From positions 1 to 64,000 of the forward strand of contig NZ_LSIC01000203.1 in assembly GCF_001556045.1 (NCBI RefSeq): DNA of 64,000 bases, read 5' to 3'. Positions 8,842 to 17,556 of this stretch are shown here, in pieces. The notes under the pieces were generated by a model that worked only from the letters and a program-made list of their open reading frames with translations, did not search any database and was not told where the DNA came from. The position numbers were made by a program, and so were the translations under genes. Source of the stretch: Bradyrhizobium sp. CCH5-F6. GTDB lineage: Bacteria > Pseudomonadota > Alphaproteobacteria > Rhizobiales > Xanthobacteraceae. The stretch's first letter is position 1; the number at the start of each line of letters is the position of its first letter.

Positions 8842-9519
8842 CTAGCCTCGCCGGCCAGCGGCGCCGCCAAGATACAGCTTCCACGCCTTCTCGAAGTAGA
8901 GCTTCCGCTCCTTGGGCGAGGCGAGCGGCTTGTATCCGAACATCGCCAGCGTGGTCGGGCCGACGATGATGCTGTTGATGAGAAAGTCGGTCAGGAAATT
9001 GACATCGCCCGTAACGATGTGCCGATCCGCCTGCGCCTTCATCACCGACGTTCGCAGCAGAGACATGATGGCATCCGGCTCCGGCTCGGCATGACTGCCG
9101 GCGGCAACCAGGCTTTCGCTGGCGGCGATCCTCTTGAAGGCAACCAGCTCCGGATCGAGATTGATGTCGAGCAGGAGGCTCGTCAGTTCCTTGAGCTGCG
9201 CCAGGCTGTCCTGGCTCGATTGTCTCACCTGAAGGTCGCCGAGACGCGCCATGATGCGCCGGCGGCTTCGCTCGAGGACTGCATCGAAAATTGCGCGCTT
9301 CGACGGATAGCGCCGATAAATCGTGTCCTTGCCGGCGCCGCATTCCGAGACGACTCGCTCCATGGACGTCGCGGCGTAGCCATCCCGTGCGAACAAATCC
9401 GCGGCCACCGCCAGGATCCGGTCCTCGATCGCCTGCGCCTCTGCCTTGGTCGGTCGCCCGCCACGGCTTGCGCCGATGCGCCTCTTCGTGCGCTTGGCGG
9501 TCTTGACTGCCTGCTTCAT
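8842..9519 (-). CDS. TetR/AcrR-family transcriptional regulator
   Basis: A 225-residue repressor-type protein. A basic N-terminal extension precedes the HTH at about residues 25-75 (RILAVAADLFARDGYAATSMERVVSECGAGKDTIYRRYPSKRAIFDAVL). The C-terminal ligand domain is poorly conserved, as usual. It is divergent from the TonB-dependent receptor operon, with a shared 139-base control region that holds an imperfect palindrome at 9552-9570. It is therefore the likely regulator of the receptor operon or of itself; that link is inference from layout. Confidence 0.88.
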   Translation of the reverse strand: MKQAVKTAKRTKRRIGASRGGRPTKAEAQAIEDRILAVAADLFARDGYAATSMERVVSECGAGKDTIYRRYPSKRAIFDAVLERSRRRIMARLGDLQVRQSSQDSLAQLKELTSLLLDINLDPELVAFKRIAASESLVAAGSHAEPEPDAIMSLLRTSVMKAQADRHIVTGDVNFLTDFLINSIIVGPTTLAMFGYKPLASPKERKLYFEKAWKLYLGGAAGRRG

Positions 9520-9551
9520 GCCTTCCCCTGTGCGATCCGGAATCGCTCTTC

Positions 9552-9572
9552 TAGACTTTTAATAGTTCTAAA
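9552..9572. promoter_or_regulatory. Imperfect palindrome between tetR-like gene and TonB receptor
   Basis: TAGACT (9552-9557) and AGTTCTA (9564-9570) form an imperfect inverted repeat in an AT-rich patch of the shared intergenic region. It may be the TetR-family operator. Alternatively, the TTCTAAA half at 9566-9572 resembles half of the AT-rich iron-control element used by Irr in rhizobia. The sequence alone cannot decide. Confidence 0.4.
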
Positions 9573-9658
9573 TACTCGAAAAGGCCAACCGCATAACTGG
9601 ACACTATCGTCCCGTTTTGTTTTAACCCTGTCCGTCGGATTTGGGTGGGGTTTTGACG

Positions 9659-11950
9659 ATGGGAATGACCGGGGGATCGCAGCGGGTTCTGCGAGGTGCG
9701 GCGCTTTTGCTTGGCTCGACTGCTTTTCTTGCGCTGGACGGGCCGACGTTTGCGCAGAACTCCGCGCTGCCGCCGGTGACGGTGGACGCACCGCAGGCGC
9801 AGCGGTCGGCCCGCAACGTGGCATCGCCGCGTCAGCAGGGCGCGACGCGGCGCAGCAACCGGTCGAGGACGAACTCCGACGCGCCAGCGACGGCCACGCC
9901 AGCCGCGGCTGCATCGGCGACGGCACGGCAGGACACCCGCGACCAGATGGCTGCGACCAGCCAGTCGACGGCGACGAAGACGTCCACGCCCGTGCTTGAA
10001 ACGCCGCAATCCGTCACCACGGTGACGCGCCGGCAGATTGATGCACAGAACCCGCAGACCGTCGGCAATGCCCTGCAGTACACCGCAGGTGTCCTTTCCG
10101 AACGCGACGCGACCACCCGCTATGACAGCGTCTTCCTGCGCGGCATCGGCGGCTTCGGCACCTCCACCAACTTCGTCAGCTTCCTCGACGGATTGAAGCT
10201 GCCGCGCGGCCAAGCTTTCGCGGTCACGTCGATCGACGCGTTCCTGCTCGATCGAATCGAGGTCATCAAGGGACCTTCGGCCGTCCTGTACGGACAGATC
10301 AGCCCGGGCGGCCTCGTCAATCTGGTCAGCCGCCAGCCGAGCGACATTCCCTATAACGAAGCGCGCATCGAAGGCGGCAGCCACGGCCGCGTCCAGGGCG
10401 GCATCACCAGTCAGGGCGCATTGGATGCCGCGCATCAATGGCTCTACAGCATCAGTGCGATCGGCCGGATGTCCGGCACGCGCTACGACGGCGTGGACGA
10501 GCAGCGCTTCGGCGTCGCGCCGGCGATCACCTGGCGGCCGGATTCGGACACCCAGCTCACCGTCTCGGGCTTCTACCAGCGTGACCCGAAGGGCGGCTAC
10601 TTCAACTCGCTCTATCCGCAATCGCTGGCGCCGGCCGCGTACCGGCCGTATCTCAATCGCAACCTGAACATCGGCGATCCCGGCTTCGACCGCTTCGAGC
10701 GCGAGCAATCCGGCGTCGGATATGTGTTCGATCGCCGCCTGAACGACATCGTGAGCTTCCATTCGGCGCTGCGATACTCCAAGGTCGACACCGATTTCCA
10801 GTCGCTGCAGATGGCGGGCCCGCTGACCGCTTCCGGCACGATTCCGCGCGCGGCGATCCGGTCGATCGAGAGCGCCGACGGCATTACCGCCGACAACCGC
10901 CTGCGCTTCGACTTCAGGACGTCGGCCGTCGAGCACACCGTGCTCGCCGGCTGGGACCAGCAGAATTCGCACAGTTCGTGGATCTACCAATTCGGCGGTG
11001 CGACCTCGCTCGATGTCGTGAACCCCGCCTACTACCAGCCGGTGGGAACGCTGTTCCCGTTCATCAACAACGACCAGTCGCTGTCGCAGACCGGACTCTA
11101 CGTCCAGGACCAGATGAAGCTCGGCGGCTTCCGCCTGACGCTGGGCACAAGGCACGACTGGACCGAGCAGAACAACGACAACCGGATCTCGTCGACCAGG
11201 ACGTCGCAGGAGAGCGACAAGCAGACCTATCGCGCCGGCCTGCTCTATCTGTTCGACAACGGTCTTGCCCCCTATGTCAGCTATTCGACGTCGTTCGAGC
11301 CGACCATCGGGGTCGGCAGCAACGGCCTGCCCTTCGTGCCCACGACCGGCGAGCAGTACGAAGGCGGCCTGAAGTACAAGCCGGCCTTCGCCGACATGCT
11401 GTTCACGGCCGCCATATTCGATCTGCGCCAGCAGAACACGCTGACGCCGTCCGCCGTGCCGGGTTTCAGCGTCCAGCAAGGCGAGATCCGCTCGCGCGGC
11501 ATCGAGCTGGAAGCGCGCGGCAAGCTGACGGAGAACATCGAGATCGTCGCGGCCTCGACCTTCCTCGATACCAAGGTCACGAAATCAACCGATCTCACGG
11601 CGATCGGCAAGCGCCCGCAGGCGGTGCCGACCCATTTCGAATCGCTCTGGGCCAACTACAGCTTCCTGACCGGCGGCCTCGCAGGCCTGACCGTTGGCGG
11701 CGGCGTGCGCTCGGTCGGGCCCTCCTATGGCGACGACATCAACAGCCTGGTGTCGCCGGGCTACGTCGTGTTCGACGCCGCGGCGCGCTACGACCTCGTC
11801 AATCTCGTGCGCGCCTGGAAGGGCGCGGAGCTCACGCTCAACGTCACCAACCTGTTCGACAAGAGCTACTACACCAGCTGCAGCTCCAATTTCTACTGCC
11901 AGTTCGGAAACGGCCGCCTCGCGCTGGCGGGCCTGCGCTACAGGTGGTGA
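9659..11950 (+). CDS. TonB-dependent siderophore receptor
   Basis: A 763-residue outer-membrane receptor for ferric siderophores. A signal peptide (LRGAALLLGSTAFLALDG...FAQ) is followed by a 60-residue Ala/Thr/Ser-rich linker and the TonB-box region (STPVLETPQSVTTV). The plug domain holds LRGIGGF, DRIEVIKGPSAVLYG and PGGLVNLVSRQP, typical of FhuA/FpvA-type receptors. A 22-strand barrel ends in LAGLRYRW, an aromatic C-terminal beta-signal. ATG 9659 sits behind GGTGGGG. The next genes (PepSY protein, small membrane protein) follow within about 20 bases and form an operon with it. The siderophore is unknown. Confidence 0.92.
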   Translation: MGMTGGSQRVLRGAALLLGSTAFLALDGPTFAQNSALPPVTVDAPQAQRSARNVASPRQQGATRRSNRSRTNSDAPATATPAAAASATARQDTRDQMAATSQSTATKTSTPVLETPQSVTTVTRRQIDAQNPQTVGNALQYTAGVLSERDATTRYDSVFLRGIGGFGTSTNFVSFLDGLKLPRGQAFAVTSIDAFLLDRIEVIKGPSAVLYGQISPGGLVNLVSRQPSDIPYNEARIEGGSHGRVQGGITSQGALDAAHQWLYSISAIGRMSGTRYDGVDEQRFGVAPAITWRPDSDTQLTVSGFYQRDPKGGYFNSLYPQSLAPAAYRPYLNRNLNIGDPGFDRFEREQSGVGYVFDRRLNDIVSFHSALRYSKVDTDFQSLQMAGPLTASGTIPRAAIRSIESADGITADNRLRFDFRTSAVEHTVLAGWDQQNSHSSWIYQFGGATSLDVVNPAYYQPVGTLFPFINNDQSLSQTGLYVQDQMKLGGFRLTLGTRHDWTEQNNDNRISSTRTSQESDKQTYRAGLLYLFDNGLAPYVSYSTSFEPTIGVGSNGLPFVPTTGEQYEGGLKYKPAFADMLFTAAIFDLRQQNTLTPSAVPGFSVQQGEIRSRGIELEARGKLTENIEIVAASTFLDTKVTKSTDLTAIGKRPQAVPTHFESLWANYSFLTGGLAGLTVGGGVRSVGPSYGDDINSLVSPGYVVFDAAARYDLVNLVRAWKGAELTLNVTNLFDKSYYTSCSSNFYCQFGNGRLALAGLRYRW

Positions 11951-11971
11951 TCTGATGATGTCGTGCCGGCC

Positions 11972-13102
11972 ATGACAGCGAGACGGCTGCGTTGGTGGTC
12001 CTGGATTCACAAATGGAGCAGCCTGATCTGCACGGTCTTTGCGCTGCTCCTGTGTCTCACCGGACTGCCGCTCATCTTCCGTGAAGAGCTGGGGCCGAAC
12101 CCTGCGCTCGAGCAGGTCGACCAGCCCGGCATCCGTGCTTCCGTCGACACCATGATCGCTCAGGCGCTGGCCGAGCGTCCGGGCGAGGTCGTACCCTACC
12201 TGTTCTACGATCGCGAGAAGCCGATCGTGAAGATCCCGACGGCCGCCGAGATGACGTCTGCGCCCGACAGCTTCTTCTACAAGGTCTTCGATATCAGGAC
12301 CGGCAAGGCGCTCGCGGTCGATCAGCCCAATGAGGGCTTCATCTACGTCATGCTGCGGCTTCATGCCGATTTGTTCGCCGGCATCAAGGGCACGCTTTTC
12401 CTCGGCGGCATGGGACTGCTGCTGGTCGTCGCGATCGTCTCCGGCATGGTGCTGTACGGTCCGTTCGCCCGCCACCTCAGGTTCGGCGAGGTGCGCAAGC
12501 AGCACAGCAGCCGGCTGCGCTGGCTCGACCTGCACAATCTGCTCGGCATCATCACGCTGGCCTGGTTCGGCATCGTTTCGCTGACCGGCGTGATCAACAC
12601 GCTGGCGGCGCCGATCGAGCTGATGTGGCAGTCGAACCAGCTGATGGAGATGGCGGCGCAAAGCCGGGGCAAGCCGCAAGGCAATGACAGGGCTCCGGTC
12701 GACCTCGTGCTCGCCAGGGTGCGCGCGGCGGTTCCGGGAATGACCGTCACGACGCTCGCCTTTCCGGGCAGCCCGTTCGCCACGCCCGGTCACTACGCCA
12801 CATTCCTGGCCGGCGATACGCCGCTGACGAGCCGCATCCTCAAGCCGGCCGTCATCGATGCCGCGACCGGCGAGGTCGTCGCCGTGCGCGACATGCCGTG
12901 GTACGCAACGGCGCTGTTCGTCTCGCAGCCGCTGCATTTCGGCGATTACGGCGGGCTGCCGCTGAAGGTCATCTGGGCGGTGCTCGATATCGTCACCATC
13001 ATCGTGCTGGTCAGCGGCCTCTATCTCTGGCTCGCGAGATGGCGGACACGGCACACGGCCGCAGCCGACATGCGGGCAACCTCGACAGGGTTCGCCCGAT
13101 GA
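11972..13102 (+). CDS. PepSY-associated transmembrane protein
   Basis: A 376-residue inner-membrane protein with an N-terminal helix after RRLRWWSWIHKW, a large periplasmic PepSY-type region (residues 50-130), two middle helices (LFLGGMGLLLVVAIVSGMVLY and the stretch from DLHNLLGIITLAWFGI), a second periplasmic region and a final helix (IVTIIVLVSGLYLWLARW). The W-x3-H-K-W start and the H-x-D/DLHN-type motifs are hallmarks of PepSY-TM proteins that accompany siderophore receptors, several of which are ferric-siderophore reductases (FoxB/FsrB type). The start could also be GTG 11963. It overlaps the next gene by four bases. Confidence 0.87.
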   Translation: MTARRLRWWSWIHKWSSLICTVFALLLCLTGLPLIFREELGPNPALEQVDQPGIRASVDTMIAQALAERPGEVVPYLFYDREKPIVKIPTAAEMTSAPDSFFYKVFDIRTGKALAVDQPNEGFIYVMLRLHADLFAGIKGTLFLGGMGLLLVVAIVSGMVLYGPFARHLRFGEVRKQHSSRLRWLDLHNLLGIITLAWFGIVSLTGVINTLAAPIELMWQSNQLMEMAAQSRGKPQGNDRAPVDLVLARVRAAVPGMTVTTLAFPGSPFATPGHYATFLAGDTPLTSRILKPAVIDAATGEVVAVRDMPWYATALFVSQPLHFGDYGGLPLKVIWAVLDIVTIIVLVSGLYLWLARWRTRHTAAADMRATSTGFAR

Positions 13103-13287
13103 CGCCGAAGCCGACGCCCTGGACGATTCCGGCGCTGCTGGCGCTCGTGACGCTGTTCGGTCTGCTGGCTGCCTTGATCGGCGAAGGCGGCATCTGGTGG
13201 CCGCTCTCGTGGGCGACGCTGACTGTTCCCTGCGCCTGCAGTGTCTACTACCTCGTTCGAGGCTTGACGCCGCGTCAGAAGCCCTGA
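13099..13287 (+). CDS. Small two-helix membrane protein of the siderophore operon
   Basis: A 62-residue membrane protein with two hydrophobic segments (IPALLALVTLFGLLAALI and WPLSWATLTVPCACSVYYL). Its ATG overlaps the PepSY gene's stop (ATGA), so it is translationally coupled and probably works with that protein at the inner membrane. Small membrane proteins are frequent in this position of receptor-PepSY operons. Its own function is not known. Confidence 0.75.
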   Translation: MTPKPTPWTIPALLALVTLFGLLAALIGEGGIWWPLSWATLTVPCACSVYYLVRGLTPRQKP

Positions 13288-13389
13288 GATCAGGTCCGGT
13301 CGACCCTGCGCGAGCGGGACACCTCTCGCCATTGGCAGCCTCCTCTCAATCGTGTAACCCGGCCAAAAGCTTGCCGGGACGAAACGCTG

Positions 13390-14637
13390 ATGACGACGGC
13401 TGCCACGAAACAGGCGGGAGATGGCACCCGCGCGCTGATCTTCGCGCTCGTGGCGCTCGCCTGCGGGCACATGCTCTCGACCTTGCTGCGCACGATTCCG
13501 GCGGTCAGCCTCGACCTGATGGCGGCGGATTTCCATATCGAGCCGCAGGCCCTCGCCAGCCTCACCTCGATCTATCCTTTCGCCTTCGCGGCGGCGCAGA
13601 TCCCGGTCGGCGCGGCGATGGACCGGTTTGGCGTGCGGCCGGTGTCGCTGAGCCTGCTCGCGGGAACCGTGTTTGGCGCAGTCGCGTCCGGCTTTGCGAC
13701 CGGACCGGAGAGCTTCGCGGTCGGGCAGATGCTGCTGGGCGTTGCCACCTCGGGCATGCTGATGTGCCCGATGACGCTGGCGGCCAAGCAATTGTCGGCG
13801 GCGCGGTTCGGGCTGTGGTCGGGCGCGATCCTCTCGATCGGCAATATCGGCATGCTGCTGTCGTCGAGCCCGCTGGCCTTCGTGGTGGACAATTGGGGCT
13901 GGCGCGCCGGATTCTGGATCTCGGCGCTCGGCGGGGTCGCGGTGGCGCTCGCGGTGTTCATGCTGGTGCCGCGTCAGCCGGCCGAGCACAAGGACGAGTC
14001 CTCGCCGCTGGCACAGATGATCGAGGTGCTCCGGCTCGGCCTCTCGCGGCCCTTGCGCGGACTGATCGCGCTGGCGCTGGTGTCGCTGGCGACATCGCTG
14101 GTGCTGCGCGGCCTGTGGGGCGGGCCATGGCTGATGGACGTCAAGGGACTCTCGCGGGTCGAGGCCGGCAACCAGCTCGGTGCGTTCACGCTGGCAATGA
14201 TCGTGGGCCCCCTGTGCATCGGCATGATCGACCGCAGGCTCGGCCGCCGCCGCGCGCTGGTCGCCGGCTCGCATATGGCCGGGGCGGTGCTGCTGGCGCT
14301 GATGGCGTTGGGCGCGCCGCATTACGCCGTCTCCACGCTGTTCGGCCTGCCCGTGATGCCGCCGCAATACGACCTCGTGCTGTTCGTGCTCATCGGCTTG
14401 GCCACCTCCGCCCAGCCGCTGCTGTTCGGCATGTCGCGACAGCTGGTCGATGCGCAAGTCGCGGGCAAGGCGCTCGCGGCCGTCAACCTCGCCTTCTTCC
14501 TCGGCGCCGCGCTGATGCAGTCGGTCACCGGCGCGGTGGCGGGGCTCGCGGGATTGCCGGCGGTGCTGCTGTTCATGGCTGCCATGCTGGCGCTCGGCGT
14601 GCTGATCTTCTTGGCTTACACCTCGCCAAGCCCATAG
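13390..14637 (+). CDS. Major facilitator superfamily transporter
   Basis: A 415-residue polytopic inner-membrane carrier with about 12 predicted helices. The MFS motif A appears in the 2-3 loop as GAAMDRFGVRP, with a weaker copy in the 8-9 loop (IGMIDRRLGRRRAL). The N-terminal helices contain LRTIPAVSLDLMAADF and QIPVGAAMD, as in drug/cyanate-type exporters. Substrate cannot be assigned. It lies 100 bases after the siderophore operon on the same strand, so a role in siderophore handling is conceivable but unsupported. Confidence 0.87.
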   Translation: MTTAATKQAGDGTRALIFALVALACGHMLSTLLRTIPAVSLDLMAADFHIEPQALASLTSIYPFAFAAAQIPVGAAMDRFGVRPVSLSLLAGTVFGAVASGFATGPESFAVGQMLLGVATSGMLMCPMTLAAKQLSAARFGLWSGAILSIGNIGMLLSSSPLAFVVDNWGWRAGFWISALGGVAVALAVFMLVPRQPAEHKDESSPLAQMIEVLRLGLSRPLRGLIALALVSLATSLVLRGLWGGPWLMDVKGLSRVEAGNQLGAFTLAMIVGPLCIGMIDRRLGRRRALVAGSHMAGAVLLALMALGAPHYAVSTLFGLPVMPPQYDLVLFVLIGLATSAQPLLFGMSRQLVDAQVAGKALAAVNLAFFLGAALMQSVTGAVAGLAGLPAVLLFMAAMLALGVLIFLAYTSPSP

Positions 14638-14670
14638 GATGACGCGCTCCGCTCGCCAAAGGAATCATTC

Positions 14671-15864
14671 ATGCCCGTCGACACCAAAGCCGCCACCGAC
14701 CGCCTCATGCGCTTCCTCGCCGTCGAGGGCGTGACCGGACAGGAGGCGGCGATCGGGCGTGAGCTTGCCGCCGCGCTGAAGGAAGCCGGCGTGCCGGCGA
14801 AGGCGATCCGGCTCGACGATGCCAATACGCGCATTCCCGTGCCGACAGAGACCGGCAATCTCATCGTCGACCTGCCCGGCCGCGGCGCGCTGCACAACCA
14901 GCCGCGGATCATGTTCATGACCCACATGGACACCGTGCCGCTCTGCGCCGGCGCCAAGCCGAAGAAATCCGGCCGCAAGATCGTCAACGAGGCGAAGACC
15001 GCGCTCGGCGGCGACAACCGCTGCGGCTGCGGCGTGCTGGTGACGCTGGCCGCCGAGCTCGCCAGACAGAAGCTCGATCATCCGCCGATCACGCTGTTGT
15101 TCTGCGTGCGCGAGGAGAGCGGGCTCTACGGCGCGCGCTACGTCAAGCTGGACGAGCTCGGCTCGCCGGTGATGGCGTTCAACTATGACGGCGGCTCGGC
15201 CTCCAACGTCGTAATCGGCGCGGTCGGCGCGGACCGCTGGAGCGTCGAGATCTTCGGCCGCGCCTCGCATGCCGGCGTGGCGCCGGAGCGCGGCATCTCC
15301 TCGACCATGATTATGGCGCTCGCGCTGGCGGACGTGAAGGCCGGCGGCTGGTTCGGCAAGGTGGTGAAGGGCAAGCAGCAAGGCACCAGCAATGTCGGCC
15401 CCGTCACCGGCGGCGAAGGCCGCCCGGCGGGCGATGCCACCAACGTCGTCACCGATTACGTGCATGTGCGCGGCGAAAGCCGCAGCCATGACGGAAAATT
15501 CTTCAAGGAGATCACCAAAGCCTACAAGGCGGCGTTCGAGAAGGCGGCAAAGAAGGTCACCAATGCGCAGGGCAAGTCCGGCAAGGTCAAGTTCAAGGCC
15601 GAGACCGACTACTATCCGTTCCGCATGAAGGACAGCCAGCCCGTCATCAAGCGCGCGGTCGAGGCAGTATCCGCGGTCGGCGGCACGCCGAACGTCCGCA
15701 CCGCCAATGGTGGCCTAGATGCCAACTGGATGGTCCGCCACGGCATTCCGACCGTGACCTTCGGCGCCGGCCAGAACGAGGCGCATACGGTCGACGAGTG
15801 GATCAATCTCGACGAATACGACCGCGCCTGTGCGCTGGCCGTACAACTCGCGACGATGCGGTGA
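14671..15864 (+). CDS. M20-family metallopeptidase (PepT-like)
   Basis: A 397-residue cytosolic di-zinc peptidase of the M20/M28 clan, most like tripeptidase T. Visible metal and catalytic residues are His/Asp in FMTHMDTVPL (about residues 87-92), Asp in LGGDNRCGCG, Glu-Glu in CVREESGLYGA, Asp in FNYDGG and His in GQNEAHTVDEW. A lid/dimerisation domain occupies the middle (IFGRASHAGVAPERG). It follows the MFS gene by 33 bases, so the two may be co-transcribed. The GGDN in place of the more common GADD/GGDD is a small deviation. Confidence 0.87.
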   Translation: MPVDTKAATDRLMRFLAVEGVTGQEAAIGRELAAALKEAGVPAKAIRLDDANTRIPVPTETGNLIVDLPGRGALHNQPRIMFMTHMDTVPLCAGAKPKKSGRKIVNEAKTALGGDNRCGCGVLVTLAAELARQKLDHPPITLLFCVREESGLYGARYVKLDELGSPVMAFNYDGGSASNVVIGAVGADRWSVEIFGRASHAGVAPERGISSTMIMALALADVKAGGWFGKVVKGKQQGTSNVGPVTGGEGRPAGDATNVVTDYVHVRGESRSHDGKFFKEITKAYKAAFEKAAKKVTNAQGKSGKVKFKAETDYYPFRMKDSQPVIKRAVEAVSAVGGTPNVRTANGGLDANWMVRHGIPTVTFGAGQNEAHTVDEWINLDEYDRACALAVQLATMR

Positions 15865-15868
15865 GCAT

Positions 15869-16315
15869 GTGAGCCAGCCTATCCCGAAAGAGCTGCATAC
15901 TCTGATCGAGTTTCGTCAACGAGACCTGCCGGGATTTGCAACGGTAAACTCGGCTCTCAAGACTTTCGAAATGAAATCAGCCTTTCCCTGGCATCTCTCC
16001 GTGCTGGTCGATTGTGTCCAATTGGTACTCGATCGTCTTCCGTCCCAACAAGAGCAGGATTTGCTCTACGAGTTTGAAGACAAGCTCGACCTGCACGTCA
16101 AGGCGGACGGCAACGCCTTGTTCCTCGCTCGCGTTACACACGATGCTCGCCGTGAGATTATCTGGCGTATCCACGATCCGGAGAGAGCGAACGCGATATT
16201 GCTTGGCGTCCTGAGCAGGAAAGACTACCCACGCCCATTTGAGCATCGTATCGACGATGATTCCGCGTGGACTAAGGCAGCTTGGTACTTGGACAATCTG
16301 CCCGTTGATAGATGA
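15869..16315 (+). CDS. Hypothetical protein, possibly DUF695-like
   Basis: A 148-residue soluble protein. The GTG at 15869, four bases after the peptidase stop, is preferred to the overlapping ATG at 15830. Features are QEQDLLYEFEDKLDLHV, LFLARVTHDARREIIWRIHDPE and a terminal KAAWYLDNLP. The combination of an acidic LYEFED block with a REIIW strand recalls the DUF695 family, but the match is from memory and tentative. Its base composition is less GC-rich than its neighbours. It borders the palindrome and the IS110 element. Confidence 0.6.
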   Translation: MSQPIPKELHTLIEFRQRDLPGFATVNSALKTFEMKSAFPWHLSVLVDCVQLVLDRLPSQQEQDLLYEFEDKLDLHVKADGNALFLARVTHDARREIIWRIHDPERANAILLGVLSRKDYPRPFEHRIDDDSAWTKAAWYLDNLPVDR

Positions 16316-16336
16316 TGCAGACTTGGAGCGCGCGCA

Positions 16337-16397
16337 GAAACCCATCGTTCCCCCGCAAAGACGGAGATGATGGGTTTCGCTTCGCTCTACCCATCCT
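16337..16397. repeat. REP-like double hairpin, insertion target of the IS110 element
   Basis: GAAACCCATC (16337-16346) pairs with GATGGGTTTC (16369-16378). GATGGGT (16369-16375) can alternatively pair with ACCCATC (16389-16395), giving the short hairpin GATGGGT-TTCGCTTCGCTCT-ACCCATC. This palindrome type is dispersed in Bradyrhizobium genomes and usually continues ...CCCATCCTACG. Here the sequence leaves that path right after CCT (16397), and CTACG reappears only at 17563, on the far side of the IS. Confidence 0.8.
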
Positions 16398-16441
16398 TGT
16401 AATAGCGCAATCAGATATTGTTGGAGCGTTCCGAGAGGAAT

Positions 16442-16602
16442 GGCCTACCGAGGCTGCAACCACGGCAGGCCGCTGGCGATCGGATCGTACCCATCCTGAG
16501 CAGTTTGTGGCTGACCCGTAGCGTGATCGCGCCAGCACCTTCATCGGACCCGGATGGTTGCCGGAACAACTTGGTTCGCTTCACAAGGCAGGGTCGACGA
16601 AG
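16442..16602 (+). ncRNA. Predicted bridge RNA of the IS110 element
   Basis: Three hairpins in the order known for IS621 bridge RNA. The 5' hairpin is GGCCTaCCG (16442-16450) with CGGcAGGCC. The target-binding loop has stem GCTGGCGATC (16472-16481) with GATCGcgCCAGC (16525-16536). The donor-binding loop has stem CTTC-TCG-ACCC (16539-16551) with GGGTCGA-GAAG (16591-16602), ending at the base before the transposase ATG. The target loop holds TACCCATCCT (16488-16497), identical to the left target at 16388-16397, and CGTAG (16517-16521), complementary to right target CTACG (17563-17567). The donor loop holds ATGGTTGC (16554-16561), identical to the right end at 17556-17563, and ACAAG (16583-16587), complementary to CTTGT at 16396-16400. 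RNA ends are approximate. Confidence 0.85.
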
Positions 16603-17556
16603 ATGGATAAGACTAGCATGATTGTGGCCGGCATCGATACGGCCAAGGACAAGCTGGACGTTGCGATTTGCGGACAGACCCAGCGTTTGCAGGTCGCAAA
16701 CTCAATGCGGGGTTGGAAGCAACTTCGCTTGGAGTTGACAAAGGCCGGCGTCGAACGCGTCGGGATCGAGGCGACCGGAGGTTACGAACGTGGTGTGGTC
16801 AGGCACCTGCAGGCGGCGGGTTTTGTCGTTCTGGTTCTCCAACCGATCCAGGTGCGGGCCTTTGCGCGCATGCACCGCCAGAAGGCTAAAAATGATGCGC
16901 TCGATGCGGCTTTGATCGCGGCATGTGCGACCGCAATCGAACCGCATCAGATGGGAGCAGACCAGCGACTGACGGGGCTTGCCGACAGCCTGACCTTCGT
17001 CGAGCAAATCGAGGAGGATATCGCTCGCTTCAAGACCCGGCTCGAGCACATTGCCGAACCGCGCCTGAAACGAATGGTTCTCGCCGACATTGCGCGGCTC
17101 AAGGTTCGAAGACTGGCGCAGCTACGCCTCATTGCCAAGCAATTGCGCGATCACCGCGACCTGGCTGTCCGACTTGATCTCGTCATGAGCGTTCCGGGCA
17201 TTGGCGAACGCACCGCGCTCGCCCTGATTGTCCGGATGCCCGAGCTCGGCCGCATCAGCCGAGAGCAGGCCTCGGCGCTCGCAGGTCTTGCTCCCTTTGA
17301 TGACGACAGTGGAAAATACAAAGGACAGCGCCATATCGCCGGTGGCCGGGGCCGCCTTCGGCGCTCCCTCTACGCCGCCGCGCTCCCGGCAGCCTTCCGC
17401 TGGAATAAGGCCTTGATCAACCTCTACAGCCGCCTCACTGCCGCGGGGAAAGCCCACAACCTCGCTATGGTAGCTTGCGCCAGGAAGCTCCTGATCTATG
17501 CCAACACCGTCGTTGCCAGAGGTAAACCCTGGCGCGAAAATGCCGTCCCTACTTAA
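16603..17556 (+). CDS. IS110-family transposase (bridge-RNA-guided recombinase)
   Basis: A 317-residue DEDD recombinase. The RuvC-like N-terminal domain shows Asp12 (GIDTAKDKLD), Glu56 (GIEATGGYE), Asp98 and Asp101 (KNDALDAALIA). A coiled-coil linker (about 130-190) follows. The C-terminal transposase-20 domain has the HhH-like VPGIGERTALAL and the catalytic-serine region PFDDDSGKYKGQ, with Ser236. Length and residue spacing match active family members. ATG 16603 directly follows the predicted bridge RNA, so an upstream start (16558) would read through it. Family members insert by RNA-guided recombination at a CT-type core. Confidence 0.93.
   Translation: MDKTSMIVAGIDTAKDKLDVAICGQTQRLQVANSMRGWKQLRLELTKAGVERVGIEATGGYERGVVRHLQAAGFVVLVLQPIQVRAFARMHRQKAKNDALDAALIAACATAIEPHQMGADQRLTGLADSLTFVEQIEEDIARFKTRLEHIAEPRLKRMVLADIARLKVRRLAQLRLIAKQLRDHRDLAVRLDLVMSVPGIGERTALALIVRMPELGRISREQASALAGLAPFDDDSGKYKGQRHIAGGRGRLRRSLYAAALPAAFRWNKALINLYSRLTAAGKAHNLAMVACARKLLIYANTVVARGKPWRENAVPT

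Noticed and set aside
9551..11479. Minus-strand open frame of 642 codons
   Set aside because: Antisense to the TonB-dependent receptor, which has plug, barrel and C-terminal signal.
11585..14457. Long minus-strand frames over the PepSY and MFS genes
   Set aside because: His/Gln/Arg-rich shadow frames; the plus-strand genes have coherent membrane topology.
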